Positions 24,755 to 36,480 of a stretch of 64,000 nt of DNA are shown here, piece after piece. The notes under the pieces are model-generated. The model was not told the DNA's origin. It did not search any database and saw nothing but the letters and a program-made list of their open reading frames with translations. The first letter of the stretch is position 1, and the number at the start of each line of letters is the position of its first letter. The stretch spans positions 73,271,571 to 73,335,570 of the forward strand of contig CM054183.1 in NCBI GenBank assembly GCA_028829895.1. Reading direction: 5' to 3'. A program made the position numbers and the translations under genes. This DNA is from Sinotaia quadrata. Lineage: Eukaryota; Mollusca; Gastropoda; Architaenioglossa; Viviparidae.

Positions 24755-25745
24755 AAGAATGAATCCTTTCCAAACTTTTTGTCATTGCATTATTGATCAA
24801 GAAGCTTTATGCATCAAAGTTCTTTCTTTCATCACATCATGGATGTCATTATAAATTAATTAACTCTATTCAAGCGAAACCTTTGCAACACAGACTTTTT
24901 AAGGTCCTGTTAAGTAAGATGGCTGAGCAAAGGTAAAGTTCTTGCACACTTCATAAATTATACTGAAGAGATCAAGGAATTTCTGGAGTCTACAAATTTG
25001 AATTTCGAGCAATTGGGTAACAAGCTGGTTAATGGACTTTGCTTTTTTTGCTGATATCGCTGTAAAATTGAATATTTTAAACCTCAAGCTCCAGGGAAAA
25101 GCCAAACATGTGACTCAAATGATAAGTTCTGTAAAATAATTTAAAGTAAAACTATCTTGTGGATGTCACATATGAAGATAAGGTCCCTTGTACATTTTCT
25201 AAGTATGAAGAAAATAGTATATGACAGCAATTTTGACATCACCACTTTGTTATCCACATTTAAAAACTTTCTCTGGAAAAATGTGAATAGATTTTAATAG
25301 TTCACCACTAGAGTCTGTAGTTGCCCTACTTGTGAATCCTTTTACTTGCCAAAATAGAGTTAACAAAAATGGCTACAACGGGTGCAGTCTTATTCAAGTA
25401 AGAGCAGAAGAAGTGGAACTGGAGATTCTGGACCTTCAGAATGATACTGTTCTAAAATCTTACACAATGGATGAGAACATTTTTAATCTGGTTGACTGAA
25501 AAAAGTTTCCTGTTTTAAAAAATTGTAGCATATAAAATAAAATTTTATTTCAGTTCCACTTATCTTTGTGAAACTCTGTTTTCAATGATTTACATCATAA
25601 AATCAAAATATAGATCTCGACTTACAGATGCCCATCTCAACGACTGCTTAAGAATGGGATTGTCATCAAAAATTCTCCCAACAATGACAAACTGGCTGAT
25701 GAAATGCAGTGCCAAGAATTACATTGACTGAAAACTAACATGAAT
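24755..25745 (+). pseudogene. hAT-family transposase pseudogene (ZBED/FAM200/GTF2IRD2-like)
   Basis: Plus-strand remnants in shifting frames. Recognisable in order: HCIIDQEALCIKVLSF (24783-24830), a KPLQ-RLFK-type block near 24880, KVLAHFINYTEEIKEFLES near 24937-24990, a LCFF-DI----LN--NLKLQGK block near 25035-25100, an SLWMSHM-type block near 25155, and finally LCETLFSMIYIIKSKYRSRL with TDAHLNDCLRM at about 25565-25655, the C-terminal dimerisation region. Many stops and frameshifts. The family cuts and pastes hAT transposons with an RNase H-like fold; domesticated relatives exist in vertebrates but this copy is dead. Terminal repeats were not found. Confidence 0.8.
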
Positions 25746-26912
25746 TAAATATCTTTTCTCCAATGATTACTGATGCGTAATCAGTAGATATGATTAACTT
25801 TGTGTTTACCTTTATCATATTTGTTTTTCATTTTGTTTATTGACATCCAGATACAAGTAATAATATTTAGAATATTTTTATTTAACTACAGCTGGCTATC
25901 TATATTAAAGTAATGATAATAAATTCCTTATTCCTTTCTGTTTTAGCCCTTCACTAATTTCTGTCAAATGTTCTAACATTAACTCTTAATACATCTGATT
26001 CTGTTGTGCCCAGGCAAAGGAACGGTCTCACATTATGTAATTAACATTTCTTGTAGAGATTCCTCAACATAAATGAAAATGGTCTCAAGTTATATAATGC
26101 CCTGTTGTCTGATGATCATTTGTATCCTGGATAGGGCTCATAAATTCTTTACATAACAAACATCTGGCCTTGAAGTAAATCTAAAACAAGACTTATTGCA
26201 AGCATCAGTCATCTTGACAGAACACAAATATTGCCTAAATTAATATCTACACAATAATAATCATAAAACATAATTACATATATTTAATAGCCAATTTGCT
26301 CCATCAAATTATGTATTTTTACAAATAATGGTTTGCATATTATTAAAGTCCAAATACAAAGTAAGCTTGAAAAATTTTTGGTGTTGCCAAACTCTTTTGA
26401 AAACATGAATGTGCTCTTGACCACAAAAACGTCGGGAAACACTGGACTAAGCATATCCTTATGTTCTCTCTCTCTTGCAGGCATACATGCATATATACAC
26501 ACACACCTTGGGTTCAGTTCAGTATGAGTTGGTAGTATAAAGTAAAATTTTCAGATCATGTCCTAGATGATATCAGTTTCAATAAAAAAAAAAAAAAAAC
26601 AGTCAAAACTGATCTTTCTGAAAACATAATAATACATGTATATCTATTTCAATTTATGTTTGAATCTCTGTAGAAAACTGACAGACAGAGATAGCATGGG
26701 ATCAGTGGGGATTAGTTGATAACAAGAAAAATCTTCATATCACAACATAAATTACAACACTTTCAATCTCAGGTTAGCTTAAATTGACTTTTGTAAAAAT
26801 ATCTTTTAATTTATGAAGAATTTTTGGATAAAATATTCCTGATTTGCATAAAGTAACAGAAAGACAGCTAGAAAAAGCAATGAGATATTGTTTAAAAGAA
26901 ATATTTTTAGTG
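25746..26912. other. Intron sequence
   Basis: AT-rich with an A18-type homopolymer at about 26583-26600. Nothing else recognised. Confidence 0.5.
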
Positions 26913-27229
26913 TACAGTTGAACCTGGTTATGTGGCCAGCCTAGGGGTTTGCCAAAAAGCGTCAAGATAACCGAAAACCAATATGGCAGCAATATATGTA
27001 TTAACATGTGCTTGAAAAATCTTTATGTAAATGATGTGCATTAATAAATGAGAATGTACATGCATGTATTTTTGGTGATTTTTTACACAACAGCATTGCC
27101 ACGATTTGTTTGATGATCTGATCAGCATGCTATAAAAATGTATATACAGTCGAGTCCACTTATCTCGGCCTCGGTTAACTTGCCAACCCTAGTAAGTCGA
27201 CATTTTTGAAGTGGAACCGCCAAATTCCC

Positions 27230-28450
27230 TCTTTGTCTTAGCATTTTCTCATCGGTTACGTCGATTCTTTTATGTTGCCGAACCCTAGTATCTCGGGCAC
27301 AAAAGAGTGCCAAAATCGCCACTTAAGTTGGTTATCTCGACCCTACTGCTGACTAATCACTAACAATAAATGACCATGTCTTGTTAAAAACTGCAGCTTA
27401 AACTTAAGAAGGGCATTGTTTTCTTAATTGGGCGCGGTGTTTGCCACGGGCAAAATAGGCACACTGTTTGTTGCCCTTCAACTGGTTCAGAACTTATGTT
27501 AGCCCACTTTTGAAGTAACCGCTTGTCCGCTTGTAGGATATTTTCAGAGGCGGCTTCGGCCCCCTCTCCCCCCCCCCCCCCACTGACGGAGAGCTGTTGA
27601 GGGTGTGCGCCTAATAGGTGCGATCTGTTTTACCCCCTTCCTCCTGCCCTCCACCTTAGACGCACCGGGAGGCAAGAAGCAAATCAAGACGAGAACATCA
27701 TGAAGATGAAAGGTCTATTGCGGCTTTTGATGTGTGTGAGTGAAACACACACACACACACACACACATACAAAATGACTCGCGAATTTAATTTTGATACT
27801 GGTTAGCTTTTTGTAAAAACGAACTTTGACACCCTGCAGATTTTTTTGATTTTGTGAGCAATCTTTGTGTTTGCAATGTTGGAGAATACATGTATCGAGA
27901 ATGGACGGTGGACCAACTTCCCTCTTTGTTAACATTTTCTTATCAGTAATGGCGATTCTTTTATGTTGCCGAACACTAATACAATGTCTGTTTGTTTCTT
28001 TCTTTCTTTCTTTGTAATGTACTGTACATGTATCTCTAGCACAAAAGAGGGCCCGAATCACCACTTAAAATCAGTTCTTCGTCGGCTTTTGAAAATGTTA
28101 GTTACCGATGCCACTTCGCCATCTCGCTAACAATAAAGGGCAAACTAGGCAGACTGTTGCTCTTCAACTGGCTTACACCTCTTAAAGTTACCTTTGAAGT
28201 AACCGCTTGTACGATTCGACACCCCCCTTCCTCCTGCCCTCCACCTTAGACGCACACACGCACACAAAATGACTCGCAACTTTAATTTTGATACTTGGTT
28301 AGCTTTTTGTAAAAAAAAACGAACTACACGTACACCACACAGATTTTTTTTATTTTGTGAGCAATCTTTGTGTTTGCAATGTTGGAGAAAACATGTACGG
28401 TACATACATGTATCGAGAATCGACGGTGGACCAACTTCCCTCTTTGTTTT
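27230..28450 (+). repeat. Duplicated internal modules of the pogo-like element
   Basis: Blocks around 27235-27550 (CGATTCTTTTATGTTGCCGA, GGGCAAAATAGGCACACTGT, GAAGTAACCGCTTGT) recur at 27953-28215. The block at 27773-27935 (AAAATGACTCGC, TTTTGATACTGGTTAGC, GGACGGTGGACCAACTTCCC) recurs at 28266-28445. A CCTCCTGCCCTCCACCTTAG block occurs at 27639 and 28230. These are direct, diverged tandem copies. A C-run lies at 27567-27581 and a CA microsatellite at 27743-27767. Confidence 0.75.
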
Positions 28451-28454
28451 TTTT

Positions 28455-28860
28455 TAGCATGCCGATCGCGTCATCAAACAAATTGCGGCAACGCTGTTGT
28501 GTAAAAAATCACCAAACACGTGCATGTACATTGTACATTCTCATTCATTAACGCACATCATGTACATAAAGAAATTTCAAGCACGTTATATGTAATATTG
28601 AAGCATTTGTTTTCAAGTAGAATGTTAAAGGCAAAAAGCAACAAAGCAGTTTAGACTTTGTACAGAAACCATATTTACCGCGTGTACATAAACCTTTTGT
28701 TGTTAGCAAACACGTACATGTATGTACACTTTTATAGCATGCCGATCGCGTCATCAAACAAATTGCGGCAACGCTGTTGTGTAAAAAATCACCAAACTCG
28801 TGCGTGTACATTCTCATTCATTAACACACATCATGTACATAAAGAAATGTCAAGCGCATG
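28455..28860 (+). repeat. Direct repeat of about 110 bp, two copies 282 bp apart
   Basis: AGCATGCCGATCGCGTCATC at 28456 and 28738 begins a run that continues through CAAATTGCGGCAACGCTGTT and GTGTAAAAAATCACCAAAC, almost identical. The second copy is the inner part of the right arm of the element, so the arm itself has been duplicated. Confidence 0.85.
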
Positions 28861-28977
28861 TTATAGTACTGTAATATATTGCCGCCATATTGGTTTTCTG
28901 TAATCTCGATCTTTAGTTATCTCGACACTTTTTGGCAAACCCCTAGGCCCTCGACATATCCGGACTTGACTGTACAT

Positions 28978-29135
28978 GTTTGCTAATAACAAAAGGCATT
29001 AAACATTAAATTTCAAAAGTGGGCTAATTAACATAAAAGAGGTGTGAGCCATTTGAAGGGCATCAATGTGCCTAGTAAACTCCTGGCAGGATCGCACCTG
29101 ATGGGGGAAACAATGCCCTTAAGTTCAAACTGAAG
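28978..29135 (-). repeat. Inverted copy of an internal module just outside the pogo-like element
   Basis: On the minus strand GGGCATTGTTT, GCCCTTCAA and TTAGCCCACTTTTGAA match 27402-27515. It lies beyond the right TA boundary, so a second or nested element is implied. Confidence 0.6.
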
Positions 29136-30360
29136 TGAAGGCAGTAATATGGCCTCCAATAAAGTAAAATATCATAAAAGCATGGAAGAGGCTAAGTTGG
29201 CAATTGTATGCACCTAAAGTTCTGCCTTTTCCTCTGCAACTGTCTCACAATTTAAAATGTTCACTAGGAGCACAAGCATTCATTTCATTTTATTAAAAAT
29301 GATGATGTAAACAGTCTATTAATGTTTTCAAAATTGTGAGGCACACACATCTGCACATATGTATAGTAATGTCATACTGTTCCATGAAGTAAAACTGTGA
29401 TGAAGTAATCAGTCTAGTTTATGCCTCAAATACTTATGACATTTAGGAAGTTATTAATGACAACCAAATGTGCTCGCAAATCATTACTTGATCATTCCTG
29501 AGAAATTCCCTTGAATCAAATAAAGCTAAAGAAATGTTAAGGATTCACACTGACATATAACCTGAAGTATTTCAAAACAGCTTTTGTTACTGTGAGTATG
29601 ACTAAAAACAGGAAAAAATCTGTCAGCATAAAACAAATCATCCTCATTCTCTCAACCAACTCTGTTGTGTATCACAGTTTAGTCTCTACTCTTGAAAGAC
29701 CTCAGCTCCTTTCCTCTCAGTAAACCTGTCTTTGTACTAGGTAGTCCCACTCATTTTTTTCTACTTCATATAGTATAAATATTTTATGCTCAAAATATGT
29801 GTGCTGATGAAATAAGTTTGTGTACAAAAAATTGTGATGATAGCTGCAATACTTTTTGAGATATCATTAATTTAGTGTCATTATTTGTGTTCAACTTTTT
29901 TTTTTAGACATAATGAATGTGTGATTTTCCAAGTTTATTACAAGTAAAATATAAACCACACTAAAAAACAATCCAATAATTCTAATAAACATAGTCACAT
30001 ACAACAAGAAAAAATAAATATAATGCAAAATTTACTTTTCAGTTTATTATAAATTGCAAAAGAAAATGGGCTTTTGTTTCATAAAATTGCTCGCAAAACG
30101 CAACAAAAAGGAACATTCATGGCATCATAACATATGCAAATGATGAACAAAGTATAACCAAAATGCATATTATTAAATCATTTACTATGTAGTTAATGCC
30201 TATTTTTTTCCAAAGGCATTGCAAAGAAAATGTGGAAATTATTGGATGTTGAAAATGACCTTTTTAGCAAATTTTAACAAAGAAAAGGCATTAACGAAGT
30301 TTAACAAGTACAAAACATACATGTTAGAAAACGTACACAAGCAAACTGCTATATATCATA
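29136..30360. other. Intron sequence, nothing recognised
   Basis: AT-rich with no recognisable coding or repeat structure. Confidence 0.5.
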
Positions 30361-30745
30361 CAGAGTTGGTTTACATATCAAAATGATCAGCAAACTATAC
30401 TCTATATGTATAAAGATAATTTCTGTCTAATCACATATTAAGTTACATTTTTTATTTTAATGTACAATTTTTATTTACAAAGAAAATTAAAATGGCTAAA
30501 TGGTCACATCTCAGAAACTATACATAACAGTTATCGTTCACATATCAAAATGATCAGTAAACTATAGTCCTTCTACATGTATAAAGATAATTTCTGTTTA
30601 ATCACATATTAAGTTATATTTTTCATTTTACTGTACAATTTTTATTTACAAAGAAAATTAAAACAGAAAAATGATCACATCTTAGAAACCATACATAGCA
30701 CAATATTGGTTCACCTATTAAAATGATCAACAGGGAGTTATCTAT
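30361..30745 (+). repeat. Tandem repeat, about 170-bp unit, 2.2 copies
   Basis: ACATATCAAAATGATCAG starts at 30373 and 30540, and a decayed form at 30713. Most of each unit is alike, including ATAAAGATAATTTCTGT and GTACAATTTTTATTTACAAA. Confidence 0.9.
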
Positions 30746-31700
30746 TTATCTAAAGACAGATCGGTTATCAATGTTTTATCTGAATTAATATTTTTACAAT
30801 AAAGACTTTTTTATTTTAAAAAATCTTTAAAATTGTATACTTGGTATTCTATATGTATAATTCATAGATATAAAAACATGCTCAACATACTATTATTAAT
30901 TATAACAAAATAATAAGTAATAATATCTTTATGTTTTGAAAGTTTTGTGACAAGTAAATTAAAGCATTGAAATATAATGAAAATATGTATGGATAACTTT
31001 ATTCTAAAACTCTATCCACGTTTACATGAATTAAGTACACATTAGTGACATATTTAATATAATAATAATGTACACTATAAATATAATTTAATTATATGCT
31101 TTTATTTCCAACAATGAATATGCATAACACAGATTCAAATATTAATCAAGTACATATTTTTATAAATAGAGAATCCTTCATGTAATGTATTAAAGTCAAC
31201 AGCTGTCCAGGTTGTCTCTATTGTTAAACCCCATTTAAATACAAACTTGGCATCCACATCATCACAGTCCATGCTATTACCCCACTTTAAAATATTCTTA
31301 TTTCTATACTGTTCCATAAATATTATCTTAGCAGTGTTTGTACTGTGAACTTGTAGCTCCTCACCAATGAAAAATCCTACTACAATTAATAGGCCCTAAT
31401 TAAATAATGTGAAAACTTTAGTCTGTTCATCAACCAGTTTTTCATTTATTAAAAGAAAATATACAAGAAATATATTGATGAATCTGCTATCTTTAATAAT
31501 TAAATAATGTAATATAAAAGTCCTCCTGTTAATTTATTCTTCATTTATGTACCACCAAAAAAATTAAAAGATCGTGAAACCAAAAACAAAAGCAGAAGCT
31601 TGACAAATTTTAAAAATTAAGAGGAAAACATTATGTTCAAATACAAAACAAAACAGGTTAAAATTATTTAAAATGTATGTATATAAAAGCATTTAAATAA

Positions 31701-31779
31701 AATATCTTAATATTATTATAAATCCACTGCATGAAATAAAATATCTTAGTATTATTATAAATCCACTGCATGAAATAAA
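31701..31779 (+). repeat. Tandem duplication, 39-bp unit
   Basis: AATATCTTAATATTATTATA with AATCCACTGCATGAAAT repeats once at 31740 with a single visible change. Confidence 0.95.
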
Positions 31780-32599
31780 CATTTCACAGACCCAAGTGTT
31801 TCAGTTGTTTACTATTTTTGCATCAAGAGTTATCTTTTCTTTTTTTAAATTATCGTTGTAAGAAAACGATTTTTTAAATAATGAGATTACCATCATGACT
31901 AAAATTAAGTAAGTAAATAAAATAATATATTTAAATACGATCTGTGAATTCAAAATACATATTGCAAGGAAATAGCAGTCAAACTTTCGTGATAGAGCGA
32001 CGCACTGACTAACCTATTTTCAAACTATGGAAGCAATAGTAATGTTAAAGACAAAATTAATAATTATGCTTTAAAAATAGAGATATGCTTACAGATAAAA
32101 TAATCACAGAGTACAGTAATCATTATTAAACGTTTACAGAAAAATCTTACTAATAAGAGATTTCAACTGTTCATACAAAATGTCAGAATAATTAGCAGTA
32201 GCGTCAACACGCGCTTCACTTCGCACATGGAAGTCATGACTGAAACGGGATGCGTACTACGGGTTTTTAATTTAGCAGATCTTGCAAAGGTCACTAATCA
32301 AGGACTACGGCAAATCATTAGAAAAATGTTGAAATTCAGCAGAATATGATATTTTTTCCATTATTTTGTGATAAATATTTCTTACGAAAAATGTATCGTG
32401 AACTTTTTAGTTTGAAAATATATTTGGTTATTCGATCAAACAAAAGTGAAAAATATATGAGTGTAAAGAGTTATCTGTCCTTTATTTAAAGGACCAATCA
32501 GTTTTGGGGTTACAAAACCTTTAATTTATCATTTGTGGACATCATATTCATCATTTTATTTGTGTATTCTGGATAATTTATGTGATCATCATCTTCAAC
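31780..32599. other. Intron sequence, nothing recognised
   Basis: AT-rich; no coding or repeat signal I can support. Confidence 0.5.
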
Positions 32600-33265
32600 A
32601 GAATTGTAAGTAGAAATATTTATGGCACAGTCTCATAGGTAGGTGGTTAGGTCGTTGTTAGATGTTGGTGTATGTTTAAATATTATTATAACATTTATTT
32701 TTAAGACTTTTAGCTTTTGACATTTAAGTTTGGCACACGTTCTTTATGTTTTTCATTCTTATAATTTGGGGGTTTTCATCAACATATTTTGCGGATGCAC
32801 AAATTTGGTTGTCGTGGTTATCACCGCTGTCTATATTGTTTAATTTCATTACTTTGTTTTACCATTCATATTTCATTGTTCTGGTCCTCCACCCCATGAA
32901 TGTTATGTGTGGATGTTTCTGGATGAATGACTAACAGCCGTGCGAAAGTAAACCCATAGTGTTGAGAATAAATTCTCATTGTTAATTCTTATTCAAGAAT
33001 CTGGTTTTCTTGGGTTGTGAAAGTGCGATGTGCGGTTGTTTGTCCATCCGTCCTGTTCGTCCCACATTCACATTCACAACCTGCATGCTCACACTCACAT
33101 CAGACCTTCACACTTTACCCTGCACTCAGAATAAAGTTACATACACACACACACACACAGAGAACATTTTGGTATCTGTGTGCGAAAGTTGGTTCGTCTT
33201 TACATCTTGCCACTCGGTGTGTCGTCGGCATCTGCTGACCCCCCATCCAGGAGGGCAGGCTATGA
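32600..33265 (+). repeat. Unclassified 0.6 kb module, copy 2 (inverted relative to copy 1)
   Basis: Counterpart of 22025-22645 in opposite orientation, about 10 kb away. The near-palindrome TGAGAATAAATTCTCA is at 32963-32978. The long open frames here (33010-33366) are not shared with copy 1, which argues against a conserved protein. A CA microsatellite is at about 33143-33159. Confidence 0.7.
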
Positions 33266-35104
33266 CAATGGCCATCTCTATTAAAGAATTAACCACATCA
33301 TTCAGGGTCTCAATAGATCAATGCCTTTCAAACAACAGGTGCACTCCTCACCCCAGGGCTGGTTAGCTAGGGATTAGGTAAGTCTGACTGATTGACAGTA
33401 AGTGTGACTGATGGCAACAGAGGTTCTGACGAAGTATAGTGACCAATGACAAAGTACCTGACGACTGAGACTGACCCATCATTAATTTTAATGAGAATGG
33501 GGGCAAGTCAAGGCTTGGAAAAAGTCATTTCTAAAATCATTCTGCAATTTTTAATTCAAAGAGACAGAGGCATGAATCCCTATTGGTGCACAGATTAAGC
33601 CAATGCTTACATTGTGAGCAGATCCAGAGTTATGTAAATCTGGGACTTTGAAATTTTTTTGTAACTATATTTCAGCTAGTCATAAGTGTATTTTGTTCAT
33701 ATATGTATAAACTGTGAAAATGCATGTATATTTGTATGCTATATTTTGTGGTCACTAAAGGGTATTTTCACAAGATGATTTAATTCAATAGTGAATTGTC
33801 ATAAATATATATTTTGCATGTGAAGCGTGTAGTCACTAAACAGATTTGTATAGCATGATTTAACTTGGCAGAAATATATTCTGTAGATTTTACTTGTAGT
33901 GATTTTGAGATTTTTTAGCGTAATTTAATTTTTTCAAGAGCACTGCACTTGCTTAAATATATCTATTTTGTGTGCTGCATTTTGCAACTTTGTGAAAGGA
34001 TTTTGTGGTGTACTTTTGTAAGGAGCATTATAATTATTTAATTATGTTTATTTTTGTGTGATGCATTTTGCAATTTTGTGAAAGGGTTCTGTAGTGTGAT
34101 TTAAATGAATAAAAGAGTACTACAGAGGATAAATGATGTAATGTTAGTCAGCTCCTAAAAAGATTTTCTCAATCCTTAACTCTAATCAAAATCAATGAAT
34201 AAATTTAGATGTATTCAGTTACTTAGAAATATGGTTAACTTAGAAATATGGATGTCATTTTGACAGTTTTCTCTCCCCACCACGTATTTATTTACAGTAC
34301 AAAAACCTTTATGTGTGTGTATGTGCTTTTTCAACTCAACTACTACAATTGTCTTCTCTATGTTCTACCAATGTGACATCTGAAGAAACTTCTGAAGGTC
34401 CAAATTCTGTAGCCAGGATTATTAACCATTCAGTTATATCACTTCACTTTCCCCCACTCTTTCATGACTAGCCTAATAACCACAGAAAACAACTCAAAAT
34501 CTCTTCTCTTTGTTATATTTCACTGTCTGCTCCAGGTCCAATTTCACACATAAAAATTCCTGCTAAAAGCTTAAGCTCATCATCAGACAGACATTTTCAA
34601 CATTCTAACAGCAGAGTAATTTGTATAGTCAGCATTTCATTTCCTTAACAAAGTCATGATGTGTTGTCTTTTGAGATGAGACACAGAAAACATGATGACT
34701 TTCAAGGGGGCTCTCAAGACACTTTTTTTTAAATGAGCAAAAAATTTTGGATCGTTGTATAGTCAAACTGTAAATTTGTAAATTCAGTTTATTTATAATT
34801 TTTTATATAAATATATTTATTTATTTGCTATTATTTGCTGTTATTTGCAAGTGGATTCATCATTTCTGTTTGTGTTATATTAACCTTATTTTTTGTATAC
34901 TGTATGTTTATTAATTACACAGCATATAGAACTGTTATAAATACATGCACTTTATCATATCAACATCATCATCATCATCATCACTTTTGAGAGGTATGCT
35001 GTTTAGACATATTTGTCATTAGCAAATTACAAACATCAAATTATAAATCATCAATAAAACCACAGAAAGTATGTCCTTAAAATGGAATATGTGTGCGTGC
35101 TTGT
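33266..35104. other. Intron sequence with small repeats
   Basis: Two similar T-rich stretches containing TTTTGTGTG-type and GCATTTTGCAA blocks occur near 33965-34080, perhaps a decayed local duplication. A (CAT)n microsatellite lies at about 34960-34983. Confidence 0.5.
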
Positions 35105-35544
35105 TGTGGCAGAGTAAATTTACCTATCCCTATTTCTAACACTTAATGATTATATATTTATTGCCAATGCCAACATCACTTGATCTTGGGCACTGCTTAT
35201 GATTTTATTTTTGTAAGTGTCAGAGTTGGAGTTAAACAACTCAGGTGGAAAAATGCTAGAACTTGTTAATGCAATCAAAACCAGTTCCAAGCAGATAAGT
35301 AGTTTTCTGACTAATAGTTTCACACTTGTTCATAACAACTTCATCCAATGGGGATGGACCAAAAGTTACTTTGTTGAAGAAGTCCTATATTCTAATCACT
35401 TTGATTTTGACATAACTCGAGTCCAGTCATAAAGGCTAACAATCGCCTTTATGATCAGACTCTAGTTTTGGATCACTTTGATATTTAACAATTTATATAA
35501 CAATTAAGTTTAGAAATAGGGATAGGTAAATTTACTCCATCACA
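35105..35544 (+). mobile_element. MITE family 1, copy 2 (both ends present)
   Basis: About 440 bp. Left end TGTGGCAGAGTAAATTTACC; right end on the minus strand TGTGATGGAGTAAATTTACC. The inverted ends run about 35-40 bp (through CTATCCCTATTTCTA and CTTAAT). A hairpin of 18-bp arms (35419-35436 and 35445-35462, two mismatches, 8-nt loop) sits near the right end. No coding capacity. Target duplication not resolved, so superfamily is open. Confidence 0.85.
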
Positions 35545-35557
35545 CAAGGGTACATAC

Positions 35558-35677
35558 CTTCACTAGATCTTTGGGCCAGCCTGATCCTAATACACTGCGG
35601 CTTCCAAAACCAAATGTATTGCCACCATACTCAGCCACTTTCTTAGCATTTGTGTTAGGGCCAGCATAGATTACAAG
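35558..35677 (-). CDS. HECTD4: HECTD4-like exon, CUB-like beta-sandwich
   Basis: 120 nt, 40 codons, phase 0 at both ends. Acceptor CAG at 35678-35680, donor GTATGT at 35552-35557. It encodes LVIYAGPNTNAKKVAEYGGN, then FGFGSRSVLGSGWPKDLVK. The LVIYAG strand and GSGWPKDLV motif continue the CUB-like fold from the exon at 46455. It lies between the two longest introns (about 11.9 kb downstream and 10.8 kb upstream). Confidence 0.95.
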
Positions 35678-35680
35678 CTG

Positions 35681-36215
35681 TTTAACATAAAGAAGGAAAA
35701 ACTCTTTTTAACTAAAACAATAAATTAATTTTTGAATTAGCAAATACTGAAAATGTTCTTGTTACTAATAGTTCTGTGTAATTTTCTCATTTGAAAAATG
35801 TCAGATACTTTTCCTAATTAATTACAGAATTTTAAAGACCAGCTCACATATTACAAAATTTCTTTTATTTAATAAGATAGTGTTCTCTCTGACCTACTTA
35901 AGTTTGTAAAGACCACCAACAGTCTTTTGGGAGGGGAAAAAAAGCAATTTCCACTTAGTTTTCTAATTTAACTATCAAGTAAATTTCCACTATGTAAGCT
36001 TGATGAAATAGTGAGGTCTTTCTCCCCCCACCCTCCAAGTAAAAACTTAACAATAACTTTAAAATAAAAATCTTAACACAGCTTTCGCAAAGATACTATT
36101 AATAAAAAGAAAGCCCAGTAAAATACTGTTAATTAAATTTAAAAATTAATCATTCATAAAGACAAAACGGAGATGACTACTTATTACATCTACTGCAACT
36201 TCACTTTTTTCCCCC
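35681..36215. other. Intron sequence, nothing recognised
   Basis: AT-rich; no feature supported. Confidence 0.5.
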
Positions 36216-36217
36216 CA

Positions 36218-36480
36218 TGATCTTTCTGGTTTGATTCCCCTCTAACTCTTCTTCAACCTTTGCTTTCTGCTTCCTCCTGTATGTTTCTGGTTTGACTTTT
36301 CTCTATGCTCTTCTTCAGTTTTTGCTTTCTGTTTGTTTCATCCTGCATGTTTCTGGTTCAACTCCTCTCTATACTCTTCTTTTTATCTTTTGCTTTCTAT
36401 TTGTTTACTCCTGTATGTTTCTAATTTCAATCCTTTTTATGCTCTTCTTCATCTTTTGCTGTCTGTTTCTTTTGTCTTAA
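36218..36480 (+). repeat. Tandem array, about 66-bp pyrimidine-rich unit, four copies
   Basis: Each unit contains TGTATGTTTCTGGTT-type, CTCTTCTTCA-type and TTTTGCTTTCTG-type blocks; units start near 36218, 36278, 36344 and 36412. The open frame at 36292-36480 is only a reading of this array. Confidence 0.9.

Larger units (their letters stand above)
26915..28972. mobile_element. Non-autonomous pogo/Tigger-like element with about 230-bp inverted repeats
   Basis: Left end CAGTTGAACCTGGTTATGTG and right end (minus strand) CAGTCAAGTCCGGATATGTC, each preceded by TA (26913-26914, 28973-28974), the expected target duplication of Tc1/mariner/pogo elements. Inverted arms 26915-27140 and 28735-28972 share GCCTAGGGGTTTGCCAAAAA, AAAACCAATATGGC, GGTGATTTTTTACACAACAG and more. 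A second left-type end, TA then CAGTCGAGTCCACTTATCTC, sits inside at 27147. Between the arms are tandem duplications and no transposase. CAGT...CC...TATCTCG ends are typical of pogo/Tigger families. Confidence 0.8.

Noticed and set aside
33010..33366. 118-codon frame in the 0.6 kb module
   Set aside because: The other copy of the module does not keep this frame, and it crosses a CA microsatellite.
36292..36480. 62-codon hydrophobic frame resembling membrane helices
   Set aside because: It reads through the 66-bp pyrimidine-rich tandem array; the hydrophobicity comes from T-rich codons.
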